Assembly (NCBI RefSeq): GCF_001434055.1 | Contig: NZ_AZCZ01000003.1 | Location: 72,474-105,630, forward strand | DNA length: 33,157 nt | Direction of reading: 5' to 3' | From: Levilactobacillus parabrevis ATCC 53295 | GTDB taxonomy: Bacteria > Bacillota > Bacilli > Lactobacillales > Lactobacillaceae | Shown here: piece by piece, positions 16,225 through 23,601 of the stretch | How the letters are laid out: the number at the start of each line of letters is the position of its first letter | Numbering within the stretch: the stretch's first letter is position 1 | Made by a program: the position numbers and the translations under genes | Notes under the pieces: model-generated | What the model saw: the letters and a program-made list of their open reading frames with translations, nothing else | Told to the model about the DNA's origin: nothing | Databases searched by the model: none

Positions 16225-16570
16225 CGCATTTAAAGTTGAAGAAGCTAGTTGACTAGGGCTAACTTCACAAGTACATAATAACACGGATATTTGAGAAAAG
16301 CTACCGAAATAGAAAACTTTATTAATTTGGCACATAAGGTGTTCATGGGCATAACCACTGTGGGTGAATAGCGATTTGTTAGGTGAACTAGTTTACTGAA
16401 TAATATAATTCTGTGGTTAAACCGTACACTAAGTATACCGGAATAGGATGCGATTGGTACTGAACCTAAATGTTTAGAAGCGAGTAGTGCTCATCGGAAA
16501 AAATTCCGCGTTACCGCGTTTAACGGTAACGGCACTGGTATGTTTGGCCACCAATCTAAATTTTTTGAAA
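16225..16570. other. AT-rich intergenic stretch without a recognised gene
   Basis: No convincing frame on either strand. A hairpin GTTACCG/CGGTAAC at 16510-16530 shares its loop sequence (CGCGTTTAA) with the terminator hairpin at 16184-16224. A minus-strand TATACT lies near 16433. Confidence 0.4.
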
Positions 16571-16576
16571 TCAGGC

Positions 16577-16605
16577 TTGCATTACCGAACAAATGTTCGT
16601 ATAAT
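16577..16605 (+). promoter_or_regulatory. SOS promoter with LexA box
   Basis: TTGCAT (-35), exact 17-bp spacer, TATAAT (-10). The spacer contains CGAACAAATGTTCG (16586-16599), a perfect match to the Firmicute LexA/DinR box CGAAC-N4-GTTCG. LexA bound here would block the promoter of the polymerase cassette until DNA damage. Confidence 0.92.
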
Positions 16606-16634
16606 AAGAACATCAGCAAAGGGGGGGCGCGGTG

Positions 16635-17933
16635 ATGGATTATCGAAATGAGCCACACGGTATGTTTTTCATGATTGATAATAAGTCCTTTTACGCCAGT
16701 GTCGAGAGCGCTGCGCGGGGATTAAATCCGTTACGTTCGGTGATTGTGGTGATGTCCGAAGCCGATAATACTGGGAGCGGTCTGGTGCTGGCCGCTTCAC
16801 CGATGGCTAAGAAACTCTTCGGCATTAGCAATGTGTCGCGCCAATATGAGGTGCCCGATGACCCCCGAATTCTAGTCGTCCCGCCGCGAATGAACTTGTA
16901 TATCCAGGAAAATTTGAAGATCAACAAAATTTTCCGGGAGTATGTGGCCGATAACGACCTATTTCCATACTCGATCGATGAATCAATCCTGGATATGACC
17001 AAGTCCTGGCGTTTGTTTGGGCCGACCCCCGAGATTGTGGCGCGGCGGATTCAACTGCGGATTCGCCGGGAGCTGGGACTTTACACGACCGTGGGTATTG
17101 GCGAAAATCCGGTGCAGGCCAAGCTGGCCCTTGACCTGCAAGCCAAACACGATCACGAGTTGATCGGGCGGCTGACTTATGAGACCTTTCCAGAGAAAAT
17201 ATGGCCAATTACCAATCTCGAGAAAGTGTGGAGCATTGGCCACCGGACGGCCGCACATCTGCAGCGACTGGGTATTCATAGCATGCGTGACTTAGCGATG
17301 GTCAACCCCTACGAGTTACGTGCAGAGATGGGGATGATTGGTGCCCAGTTATTTGCACTGGCCTGGGGTATCGACCGGAGCCACCTGCATGAGCTCCGGC
17401 CGGCCAAGGAGAAGAGCTGGAGTAATTCGCAGGTTCTGCCGCGTGACTATAAGGTGCAGCAGGAGATTGAGCTGGTGATCCGGGAGATCGGCCAGCAGAC
17501 CACGTCGCGAATGCGGCATCACCGTCAGCAGGCAGGTTGCGTCAGCCTATCTATTGGGTTTGCCCGTGTGGGTGAAGCGGACGATGGGCGCAGTGGCTTC
17601 CATCACAGCTGTCGGATTGACCCAACTGATAGTGCGCAGACGATTATCGCGGCATTACTGCGGCTGTTTCGCCAACACTGGGAAGGTCAGTCTATTCGTA
17701 ATATCGGTGTGGGGTTATCGCGGCTGAACGCAAGTCGCGGCCTGCAACTCGACATTTTCCAAGATCCACACCGGCAGATTAAGGATGAACGCTTCGACCG
17801 CGTCATTGATGAACTTCGGGATAAGTTCGGCAAGACCGCGGTCATTCCAGCCAGCAGTTTGATGCCTGGCGGAACGATGCTCCGACGGGCGGCACTGGTT
17901 GGTGGTCACAATGGGGGGAATAGCTTTGATTGA
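16635..17933 (+). CDS. Y-family translesion DNA polymerase (UmuC/UvrX-type)
   Basis: A 432-residue error-prone DNA polymerase of the ImpB/MucB/SamB (UmuC) branch, common in Gram-positives as UvrX. The catalytic site is intact: MIDNKSFYAS with Asp15, and YSIDES with Asp115 and Glu116. A helix-hairpin-helix-like region (SIGHRTAAHLQRLGIHSMRDLA, about 197-218) and the little-finger domain follow. Translation begins at ATG; a GTG directly before it is also possible. It heads an SOS-controlled operon and its 3' end overlaps the next small gene. It should copy damaged DNA at the price of mutations. Confidence 0.93.
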   Translation: MDYRNEPHGMFFMIDNKSFYASVESAARGLNPLRSVIVVMSEADNTGSGLVLAASPMAKKLFGISNVSRQYEVPDDPRILVVPPRMNLYIQENLKINKIFREYVADNDLFPYSIDESILDMTKSWRLFGPTPEIVARRIQLRIRRELGLYTTVGIGENPVQAKLALDLQAKHDHELIGRLTYETFPEKIWPITNLEKVWSIGHRTAAHLQRLGIHSMRDLAMVNPYELRAEMGMIGAQLFALAWGIDRSHLHELRPAKEKSWSNSQVLPRDYKVQQEIELVIREIGQQTTSRMRHHRQQAGCVSLSIGFARVGEADDGRSGFHHSCRIDPTDSAQTIIAALLRLFRQHWEGQSIRNIGVGLSRLNASRGLQLDIFQDPHRQIKDERFDRVIDELRDKFGKTAVIPASSLMPGGTMLRRAALVGGHNGGNSFD

Positions 17934-18234
17934 TGTGCAGAAGGAAGCCGACTTAATTTATGTGCGAGCGGATAAATTATTTGCGGCGCAGTGGCACTGT
18001 CAGTATCGGATTGATGTCGTTCATGATCAGTACGCGCAGACCACTAATTTCTTTATGGACATCCAGCGTAAAGGCCACCGTGAGCGGTCAATTCCGCTAC
18101 ACACCCTCCAAACGACCGACCTCGAAATTCTGGAACAAGTCATTGGGGCACTCAAGATACAGACTCAGTTGTCCCTGAACTTTATTAACTTTGGGCACGT
18201 GCGTTGGCCGGAGAGCCAGCGCTGGGTGCGCTAG
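17911..18234 (+). CDS. Small conserved-looking protein in the SOS cassette
   Basis: A 107-residue protein starting inside the 3' end of the polymerase gene; the GGTGG site 5-10 nt before this ATG decides the start. No family recognised. It has an amphipathic N-terminus (IALIDVQKEADLIYVRADKLF), then strand-like segments and an Arg/Trp end. The overlap with the polymerase and the 13-bp spacing to the YolD-like gene make translational coupling and a role in regulating or assisting the polymerase plausible, by position only. Confidence 0.7.
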   Translation: MGGIALIDVQKEADLIYVRADKLFAAQWHCQYRIDVVHDQYAQTTNFFMDIQRKGHRERSIPLHTLQTTDLEILEQVIGALKIQTQLSLNFINFGHVRWPESQRWVR

Positions 18235-18247
18235 GAAGTGATGGGTC

Positions 18248-18631
18248 ATGATCTTACACCAGGCCTCTGATGATAAGCTAGCAACTGAATTCTTCCACCG
18301 GGACTATCATGACCGGGGGATGCTGAAGTGGGGGGGCTTTTACCTGTCCGACCATACGAGTGCTTTGGCTAAAATGCATGCCGCAGAACGGGTCGAACAA
18401 GCCCAGCCACAACAGCCACTGACAGAGATCGGCCGCGAGCTGGCGGCCGCTTGGCACGCGCAGCAGCCGGTCCATTTGCAGCTGAATATCTTGGATGATA
18501 ACCAGGTTATAACGACGGTGGACGGTATCGTTGCCGGCGTTAACGAAGACCATATTGTCCTGCAACTAGCGAATGATCGGTTCCGCTATTTAACGTTGAC
18601 CGAAATCCGCTGGGTGGCGTGGGTACGTTAG
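18248..18631 (+). CDS. YolD-like protein
   Basis: A 127-residue protein with the YolD signature DRGMLKWGGFYLSDHTSAL at residues 21-39, followed by an LTEIGRELAAAWHAQ helix and a C-terminal strand-rich part resembling the WYL/YolD small barrel (VDGIVAGVNEDHIVLQLANDRFRYLTLTEI). YolD-like proteins accompany UvrX/UmuC polymerases in many Firmicutes, which fits this operon; their biochemical role is not settled. Preceded by AGGAAG. Confidence 0.8.
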   Translation: MILHQASDDKLATEFFHRDYHDRGMLKWGGFYLSDHTSALAKMHAAERVEQAQPQQPLTEIGRELAAAWHAQQPVHLQLNILDDNQVITTVDGIVAGVNEDHIVLQLANDRFRYLTLTEIRWVAWVR

Positions 18632-18749
18632 GCTACTCAAAATTCACGATAGTTATCTAATGAATGAGATAGGCTGATGGTTAACCAACTAAATGTATCG
18701 ATGTGATAAGTGTCGCAATTTTAAGCGCTTTCATGTATGATAGGCAGTG

Positions 18750-18785
18750 AAAAATGGCCCCCAGATAATTAACAATCTGAGGACC
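18750..18785 (-). terminator. Minus-strand terminator-like hairpin
   Basis: On the minus strand GGTCCTCAGAT and ATCTGGGGGCC form a stem with minor mismatches, followed by ATTTTTC. It lies about 60 nt after the stop of the gene remnant at 18842-18994, consistent with being that gene's original terminator. Confidence 0.55.
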
Positions 18786-18841
18786 GTTTGGCTCTAATAA
18801 TTGTGAAGCTGGATGAACAACCGACTGGACTGCACAGGCCG

Positions 18842-18994
18842 TTAGTCACTAAGTCCATGGGTACGATAAAGGTCGCTATTTTCGATAAACTCCTGTAGGG
18901 TTGGGGTAACCCAACCCGTTACCGGCCATTTACCTAGCGATGCGTTATGATAAGGGTAAAACGCTAGGAGGTCGTGAGCATGGATTTTATTGAT
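18842..18994 (-). pseudogene. Remnant: C-terminal 50 codons of a lost minus-strand gene
   Basis: An open minus-strand frame ends at TAA (18842-18844) and reads like real protein: AHDLLAFYPYHNASLGKW, then PVTGWVTPTLQEFIENSDLY and RTHGLSD. It has no start codon or ribosome site, meets a stop at 18995-18997, and its upstream part would run through the plus-strand gene at 18980. A terminator-like hairpin follows. I read it as the surviving tail of a gene cut by rearrangement. The family is unrecognised, and chance coding-like sequence is not excluded. Confidence 0.35.
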
Positions 18995-19363
18995 TTAACG
19001 CCAATTGCCCTCCGCCACACGCCGCTGGGAACCCGGTCACAATTGCCGAAGCAGCATGATTGGCAATTGGACTGGGCGACCCTGGCAGCCTTGATTCGTG
19101 ATAATCACGACGTCATGGCGGTGGTGCAAGCGGGACTGGCTGAGGATTGGCTGAACACCCAAGGCACGATTTGGGACGAGCAACAGGGATATTACCGGTA
19201 CCCCAATGATCCCCGGGAACCCGACGATACCGTCTTCTGGGCGGCTTCGACGTGGGCCACTCCCGCAATTCTGGTCACGTTTCACAACGAACTGGCCAAG
19301 GCCTTTGCCTGTTATACGGTCGGTCGTGATCCAGACTTTCACTATTTAGGCAGATTGCAGTAA
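18980..19363 (+). CDS. Hypothetical protein, Trp/Asp-rich
   Basis: A 127-residue soluble protein of unknown family. The start is the ATG after a strong AGGAGG site, not the GTG six bases earlier. It contains DLTPIALRHTPLG, a helix DWATLAALIRDNHDVMAVVQAGLAEDWL and a Trp/Pro-rich centre. No signal peptide or membrane segment. A 41-codon membrane peptide gene follows 27 bp downstream, so the two are probably cotranscribed. Confidence 0.75.
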   Translation: MDFIDLTPIALRHTPLGTRSQLPKQHDWQLDWATLAALIRDNHDVMAVVQAGLAEDWLNTQGTIWDEQQGYYRYPNDPREPDDTVFWAASTWATPAILVTFHNELAKAFACYTVGRDPDFHYLGRLQ

Positions 19364-19390
19364 CTCTGGACTCGTGAAAGGAGAACCATC

Positions 19391-19516
19391 ATGAAATTAG
19401 TCGACGGACCCCACCTCACCTTACGCTTGGAGCGCACACCGCGCCGGGGAAAGTATGAGGCCGGCATTGGCCTAGCCGTCTTATTGATGATTGGTGTTAT
19501 TTTCGCTTTATTGTAG
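19391..19516 (+). CDS. Small single-span membrane protein (41 aa)
   Basis: ATG preceded by AAAGGAG at a good distance encodes 41 residues: a basic N-terminal half (RLERTPRRGKYEAG) and a C-terminal hydrophobic helix (IGLAVLLMIGVIFALL). It is in line with the upstream 127-residue gene and followed by a terminator. Function unknown; topology suggests a membrane peptide with its N-terminus in the cytoplasm. Confidence 0.65.
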   Translation: MKLVDGPHLTLRLERTPRRGKYEAGIGLAVLLMIGVIFALL

Positions 19517-19540
19517 CCCGATTTTTACCGATAGAAGTTA

Positions 19541-19584
19541 GCAAAGGGAACGTCAGCGCCGGGCAGGCGTCGATGTTCCCTTTG
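19541..19584. terminator. Probable terminator after the small membrane protein gene
   Basis: GCAAAGGGAAC pairs with GTTCCCTTTGT around an inner GCGCC/GGCG stem. No long T-run; could act on both strands. Confidence 0.6.
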
Positions 19585-19775
19585 TTGGAGATTGAGTTAT
19601 GGTAGTTATTCCAGGCGGAACCGATCAAAGTGCCGGTCCGTCTCGGGCTCAGTATAACATTGTGGAACAAGTTTGAGCAGTATTTGTGTTGAGAAAAAGG
19701 GTAAATTATCGCAATCATTAAAAATATTTGGCCACATTTTACGGAGTTAAGTAGCGTAACCTAAATACTCCGGGA

Positions 19776-20396
19776 ATGATGGTGCTGATGGATAATCTTG
19801 CGATAATTGAAGAAGTGGCAATTACGATTAAAGATGTGTATGATACTTTTAGCCTAAATTTTTATGAGGACTTCAGGTGTCATGACGAATTGAAAAATAC
19901 GAAACACGTAAAAATTGAAGCTGGAAATAAACATTGGTTAATAATTGAAAAATTAATTGAAGATTATGTAGACGCGCTTAATGATAAAGAGACGTTGAAA
20001 CTAAGGCGTCTAAATCATTTGCGGGATAATTATGATTTTCGTTATCGTATAAAGTTACGGTCTACGATACAAGCTAAGATTCGCTACAACATTGGAAAAG
20101 ACCGGTATGTAGCGAAGATTTTAAATGATTTATTTGGTGCGAGGATCATCTTGACTGGAATTGAACAACAGCATAATGAACTGGAAGAAAGGCTAAATAA
20201 CTTGAAAAGTAAAGGCGTCATCACACGTTACTATACGCGACATGATGGTGATTATTTAGCGACACACTGTTACTTTCAAACTGACAAGCGTTATTTTCCA
20301 TGGGAATTACAAATATGGGATGAGAACAGGGAATACAAAAATAGGTTTGAACATGCTCGGCATGATAAAGAGCATCGTAAGTTGAAGGGTGAGTGA
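19776..20396 (+). CDS. RelA/SpoT-domain (small alarmone synthetase-like) protein, possible toxSAS
   Basis: A 206-residue protein whose second half carries the RelA/SpoT nucleotidyltransferase pattern: RIKLRSTIQAKI (91-102, ATP-binding segment), NDLFGARII (117-125, with Asp118), YLATH (160-164, the guanosine-stacking Tyr), ELQIW (177-181) and EH (192-193). It lacks the hydrolase, TGS and ACT domains of long RSH proteins. The N-terminal 80 residues are helical and unrecognised. An ATG 12 bp later is an equally possible start, and no good ribosome site is seen for either. It is AT-rich relative to neighbours and is followed after 4 bp by a small gene with a paralogue, so a toxin-antitoxin arrangement is plausible but unproven. 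Confidence 0.75.
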   Translation: MMVLMDNLAIIEEVAITIKDVYDTFSLNFYEDFRCHDELKNTKHVKIEAGNKHWLIIEKLIEDYVDALNDKETLKLRRLNHLRDNYDFRYRIKLRSTIQAKIRYNIGKDRYVAKILNDLFGARIILTGIEQQHNELEERLNNLKSKGVITRYYTRHDGDYLATHCYFQTDKRYFPWELQIWDENREYKNRFEHARHDKEHRKLKGE

Positions 20397-20400
20397 TTTG

Positions 20401-20739
20401 ATGTACAAATATATTCATTTAGTAGTTATCGCTAAATTTGGTAGCCAATCGTTAGCTTATCATTATGCCAGTACGGATGGTGACGATGTTATGGATCATA
20501 AGGAATTGCTCAACCAACAGACGCGAGTGCCAGGTTATCTTTACGGTATTCACATGTTGAAGACGGTAGGGACAGACTTCAAGTCAGTTCAGGCTCGTGA
20601 TCCGTATTTTGATGATTTTGAGGTTTTTGAAAGCATGGGTGAGTTTTTGGACGCTGTTTATCGTTCAGCTGTCGCTCATAACGCCCTGGGGCGGTTGTGG
20701 ACGGCGAAAACTTTAGGACTAGAGCAGAGTACAAAATAG
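20401..20739 (+). CDS. Small unknown protein, candidate partner of the RelA/SpoT protein (paralogue 1)
   Basis: A 112-residue acidic, aromatic-rich protein starting 4 bp after the RelA/SpoT gene, with AAGGGTG as ribosome site inside that gene. It is clearly paralogous to the gene at 20807 (shared YKYxHxVVIxKF, GxLYxIHMLKT and ERDPYFDDFEVFE-type segments). No DNA-binding motif is seen. Tight coupling to the alarmone-synthetase-like gene suggests an antitoxin or cofactor role; this is inference from position. Confidence 0.7.
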   Translation: MYKYIHLVVIAKFGSQSLAYHYASTDGDDVMDHKELLNQQTRVPGYLYGIHMLKTVGTDFKSVQARDPYFDDFEVFESMGEFLDAVYRSAVAHNALGRLWTAKTLGLEQSTK

Positions 20740-20806
20740 TTTTTTAGGAATCTAACAGTTAGAAGCTATGTTCAAGAACGGAAAACGCAGAAAGTAGGTC
20801 GTCAGA

Positions 20807-21103
20807 ATGTTTGCGTACAAATACTTTCATTTCGTCGTCATTTCCAAATTTTACGAGCGGGCAGTTGCCTATCACCATGCGAGTCTCAATCCAGATGATG
20901 TGAGTTTGCAGTGGCGGTCTTTGAATGAACGGGCAAGGGGTCCGGGATCCTTGTATAGTATTCATATGCTAAAAACGGCTGGTCCTGATTTCGAAGCAGT
21001 CCAAGAACGTGATCCCTATTTTGATGATTTTGAAGTCTTTGAAGATCTCGATGAATTTCTTGATACAGTCTACCACCTCGCGCAACAAGCCAATGCCATC
21101 TAA
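20807..21103 (+). CDS. Small unknown protein (paralogue 2)
   Basis: A 98-residue paralogue of the protein encoded at 20401-20739; roughly half of aligned residues are identical, highest in the central block RDPYFDDFEVFE. It lacks the last 14-16 residues of its relative. It follows after 67 bp with no terminator between them and may share the transcript. The duplication could give immunity against a variant toxin or act in dosage; not known. A bidirectional terminator follows. Confidence 0.7.
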   Translation: MFAYKYFHFVVISKFYERAVAYHHASLNPDDVSLQWRSLNERARGPGSLYSIHMLKTAGPDFEAVQERDPYFDDFEVFEDLDEFLDTVYHLAQQANAI

Positions 21104-21111
21104 GACCAACA

Positions 21112-21162
21112 AAAAGCCAGTGTTCCCACGACGTAACCGTCGCAGGGGACACTGGCTTTTTA
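21112..21162. terminator. Bidirectional terminator between convergent genes
   Basis: AAAAGCCAGTGT(T)CCC pairs with GGG(G)ACACTGGCTTTT, with an inner ACG.../CGT pairing and T-runs on both strands. Confidence 0.85.
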
Positions 21163-21172
21163 AGTTGAAAAT

Positions 21173-22276
21173 TTAGAATTTGTTGTTAGTTGCTTGCATT
21201 AATTCAGCACCCTTGTTGACTAATAGGTAGCTGGCACCGTTCTTGGCGAATTGAATTCCTTCGAACTCACGCTTGCCGCTGAAGTTAGATCCTTCAACCT
21301 GGCTGGCCTTGAGCTTGCCCAATTTGGAAGCAGGGATGGATGAGATGCTACTGTCAGAGACGAAGTACAGCCGGTTACGCTTGGCGTTGTAGGCCATTGA
21401 CTGTGGCTTGGTCCCAGGACGGTTGCGCAGACCCTGCATAACCAAGTGGAACTTGACGGACTTGCTGCCAATCTTCCCCTTGTAGATCTTGACCGCACCC
21501 TTAGGCGCCCAACCGCCATTGGAGTAGGTGAAGAAGTAGGCATTCCCATGCTTATCAAACGTCAGGTTAGAGCCCATCGTGACGGTACTCTTCAGCTTAA
21601 AGTTGATCTTAGTGATTGGCTTTAGGCTGCTGGTGCTGACCCGTTGAACGTTGGTCTTGACGGCAACTGGCTTACCGATGAACCAGAGTTTCCCATTCTT
21701 GGGGTTCATGGCCAGTGATTGACCATGACCAGTATTGAACATGGGGCCAACCTTGACGTACTTCATGATCTGCTTGTCCTTGCTGGTCATGTTCTTAGTG
21801 GCGTGGTCGTAGGAAGCCCGGCGCAGTGCATCCATGTGACTGTGGCTGACGCCAAATTTGCTACGGAGCTTGCCCAAGTTGTACTTAACGATCCAGCCGC
21901 GGTTGCTGCCGTTCTTGGTGATCAGTTCGTACAGCGTGTTGCCATCCTTGGACAGGGCCTCGGCTTGAGGATTGCCCCAGTCAGCGGACTTGTTGTAGGT
22001 TACTGGCAAGAAGACGTTGGACTTGAAGGTTGCTTTCTTCCCCTTAGTCGTGTGGATGCTGGTTGGCTTGGTCTGAAAGATGTTGCTGTAGCTGGTCTTA
22101 AACGTATAGCGCTTCACGAATAAATTCTTATTCTTGACCGTCTTGTACTTCTTGACGTTGTAGTTTGCCAGCGCGTTACCCTTTTGATTATATGTCTTGG
22201 CCTGTGCCAGCGTGGTCGACCCGCCAAATAATAGGGCGGCCGCAGCGACAGTGGTCAATAGAACTGCTTTCTTCAT
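21173..22276 (-). CDS. Secreted protein with beta-propeller-like repeats, function unknown
   Basis: A 367-residue exported protein. I start it at the ATG preceded by CAGGAGGAG, giving a clear signal peptide (MKKAVLLTTVAAAALLFGG, then STTLAQAKTY with cleavage near AQA); a longer frame to 22321 lacks a ribosome site. The mature part is rich in Lys, Asn and Ser and has repeated strand patterns such as SLAMNPKNGKLWFIG, NLTFDKHGNAYFFTY and SMAYNAKRNRLYFVS, which suggest a propeller or NHL-like fold. No cell-wall anchor is seen. It is preceded by an extended -10 promoter with a leader of about 150 nt. Confidence 0.75.
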   Translation of the reverse strand: MKKAVLLTTVAAAALLFGGSTTLAQAKTYNQKGNALANYNVKKYKTVKNKNLFVKRYTFKTSYSNIFQTKPTSIHTTKGKKATFKSNVFLPVTYNKSADWGNPQAEALSKDGNTLYELITKNGSNRGWIVKYNLGKLRSKFGVSHSHMDALRRASYDHATKNMTSKDKQIMKYVKVGPMFNTGHGQSLAMNPKNGKLWFIGKPVAVKTNVQRVSTSSLKPITKINFKLKSTVTMGSNLTFDKHGNAYFFTYSNGGWAPKGAVKIYKGKIGSKSVKFHLVMQGLRNRPGTKPQSMAYNAKRNRLYFVSDSSISSIPASKLGKLKASQVEGSNFSGKREFEGIQFAKNGASYLLVNKGAELMQATNNKF

Positions 22277-22433
22277 ATGTCCGAATCTCCTCCTGAAATT
22301 GTGGGTCAGGTAGGGTACCATGCTCGACGACCAACCAAAGATAGCGTCTATTCACTAACGAATGCGCTTTCAATCGCGATAGTTGCGTTGCACGAAAACC
22401 TTCTAGGCACACTAAATTCGTATCACATAACTA

Positions 22434-22442
22434 TTTATACCA
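22434..22442 (-). promoter_or_regulatory. Extended -10 promoter of the secreted protein gene
   Basis: Minus strand TGGTATAAA about 158 bp before the start codon. Confidence 0.5.
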
Positions 22443-22666
22443 CAAAATAGTCAGTATGAGGGAACAAAATCCGAAATTTATTTTGTGGCCAAAAGTAAAA
22501 AATCACCCTAATTCCCGAAATAACGGGCCGGAGCGTCAATCACGGTGTGCCGGCTTTTTCGCGATTTTCCGATGAAAACAGGTGAAATTAAGCTGAATTT
22601 TCCACCTATTTTGCGAAATAATCCGCCTTAGGTGTTATCGCCGAACTCCGGTAAAGTGGGGGCTGA

Positions 22667-22680
22667 CCATAGCGCTATGG
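22667..22680. promoter_or_regulatory. Perfect 14-bp palindrome upstream of the sigma-factor gene
   Basis: CCATAGCGCTATGG, flanked by TGA and ATCA, lies 28 bp before the sigma-factor start codon. Its position suits an operator. The rest of 22443-22666 shows only a weak GCCGG/CCGGC hairpin followed by TTTTT near 22527-22560. Confidence 0.45.
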
Positions 22681-22708
22681 ATCACCACGAGTGAAGGGAT
22701 GATTCATA

Positions 22709-23269
22709 TTGACCACCGATAACGCCGCCGCGTACCGCTTCTTGTACACCGGCGATCACGAAACTATTATTTACGCCGCCCTGAAACGCTTAAGGTTACG
22801 GCCGGATCAGGACGACTACGAGGATTACCTCCAAGAGGCCCGGTTGTACTTTCCTCAGGCCTACGCCGACTTTCCCGGTGACCCGGAAAGCCAGCCTCAC
22901 CAGTTGTTGGCGTTCGCTCAGCAGGCGCTAGTCTGGCACGTCGGCAATCAACTACGCAACAATCGTCGTCAGGATATTCCCATGGAGCCGGGGGACCACA
23001 CGCCGATCATTGATGAGCTGGCTAGCGACGAAGATATTCTGAACGCCATTGGGCTCAACGACTTTCGCACGTACCTCATCAAGCTGATTGGTGGCGCGGG
23101 GAATACCGGCGAATGGCGATTCCTGGTCGGCACCTTAATCGATCAGCTCACACCGGAGGAGATTGCTGCCAAGCACGGTGTTGGCCGGGCGACCGTCTTT
23201 CGGTGGCGGCGGTCACTGCTACGTCGATTGGTCCATCATTTGGCCCCACCAGAAAGTTTTTTGGAATAA
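22709..23269 (+). CDS. Sigma-70 family (SigH/ComX-like) RNA polymerase sigma factor
   Basis: A 186-residue alternative sigma factor of the type found in lactobacilli. Region 2 is seen at DQDDYEDYLQEARLYFPQAYADF (about 32-54), and region 4 as a helix-turn-helix at LTPEEIAAKHGVGRATVFRWRRSLLRRL (about 148-175). Translation starts at TTG after GAAGGGA. It is followed by two tiny DUF1659 and DUF2922-like genes, an association I recall for this sigma family in lactobacilli. Competence or stress control is possible but the regulon is unknown. Confidence 0.75.
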   Translation: MTTDNAAAYRFLYTGDHETIIYAALKRLRLRPDQDDYEDYLQEARLYFPQAYADFPGDPESQPHQLLAFAQQALVWHVGNQLRNNRRQDIPMEPGDHTPIIDELASDEDILNAIGLNDFRTYLIKLIGGAGNTGEWRFLVGTLIDQLTPEEIAAKHGVGRATVFRWRRSLLRRLVHHLAPPESFLE

Positions 23270-23372
23270 TTTGAAAATAAGTGAGACTGATTTCCGATTT
23301 TTTACATTAGTAATAAGTGTAAGGGTTGGCCAGCCACTTATAAAATTTCGCACCACGGAAGGAGCACCACCC

Positions 23373-23570
23373 ATGCAAACAAATTGGAAGAAAACGACTA
23401 TCACCTTCATCTTCGCCGGTATCGACGACCAGCCCATTAAGATCGTGCTACAAAATGCGGTCAACGCGCCAGCCGCCAAGCAAGTCGAAGATTTCGGCAC
23501 CGTCCTCTCCGGTTTGACCGGCTTACCGTTCCGCAACGCCGTTGTGTCCAGCCAAAGCGCCGTCGCCTAA
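23373..23570 (+). CDS. DUF1659-like small protein
   Basis: A 65-residue protein starting at the ATG after GGAGC. TTITFIFAGIDDQPIKIVLQNAV, then KQVEDFGTVLSGLTGLPFRNAV fits the pattern of DUF1659 (a small beta-strand protein with a C-terminal helix). It is 31 bp upstream of the DUF2922-like gene. The 103-bp gap after the sigma-factor gene, with the AT-rich ATTTTTTACATTAG tract, could carry a separate promoter. Confidence 0.7.
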   Translation: MQTNWKKTTITFIFAGIDDQPIKIVLQNAVNAPAAKQVEDFGTVLSGLTGLPFRNAVVSSQSAVA

Positions 23571-23601
23571 CTCTCCCGCAGAATAGAAAGGAAGTCTCTC
23601 T

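Noticed and set aside
16150-16335. Minus-strand 61-codon ORF
   Set aside because: No ribosome site, and it runs through the orphan terminator hairpin; it is more likely chance.
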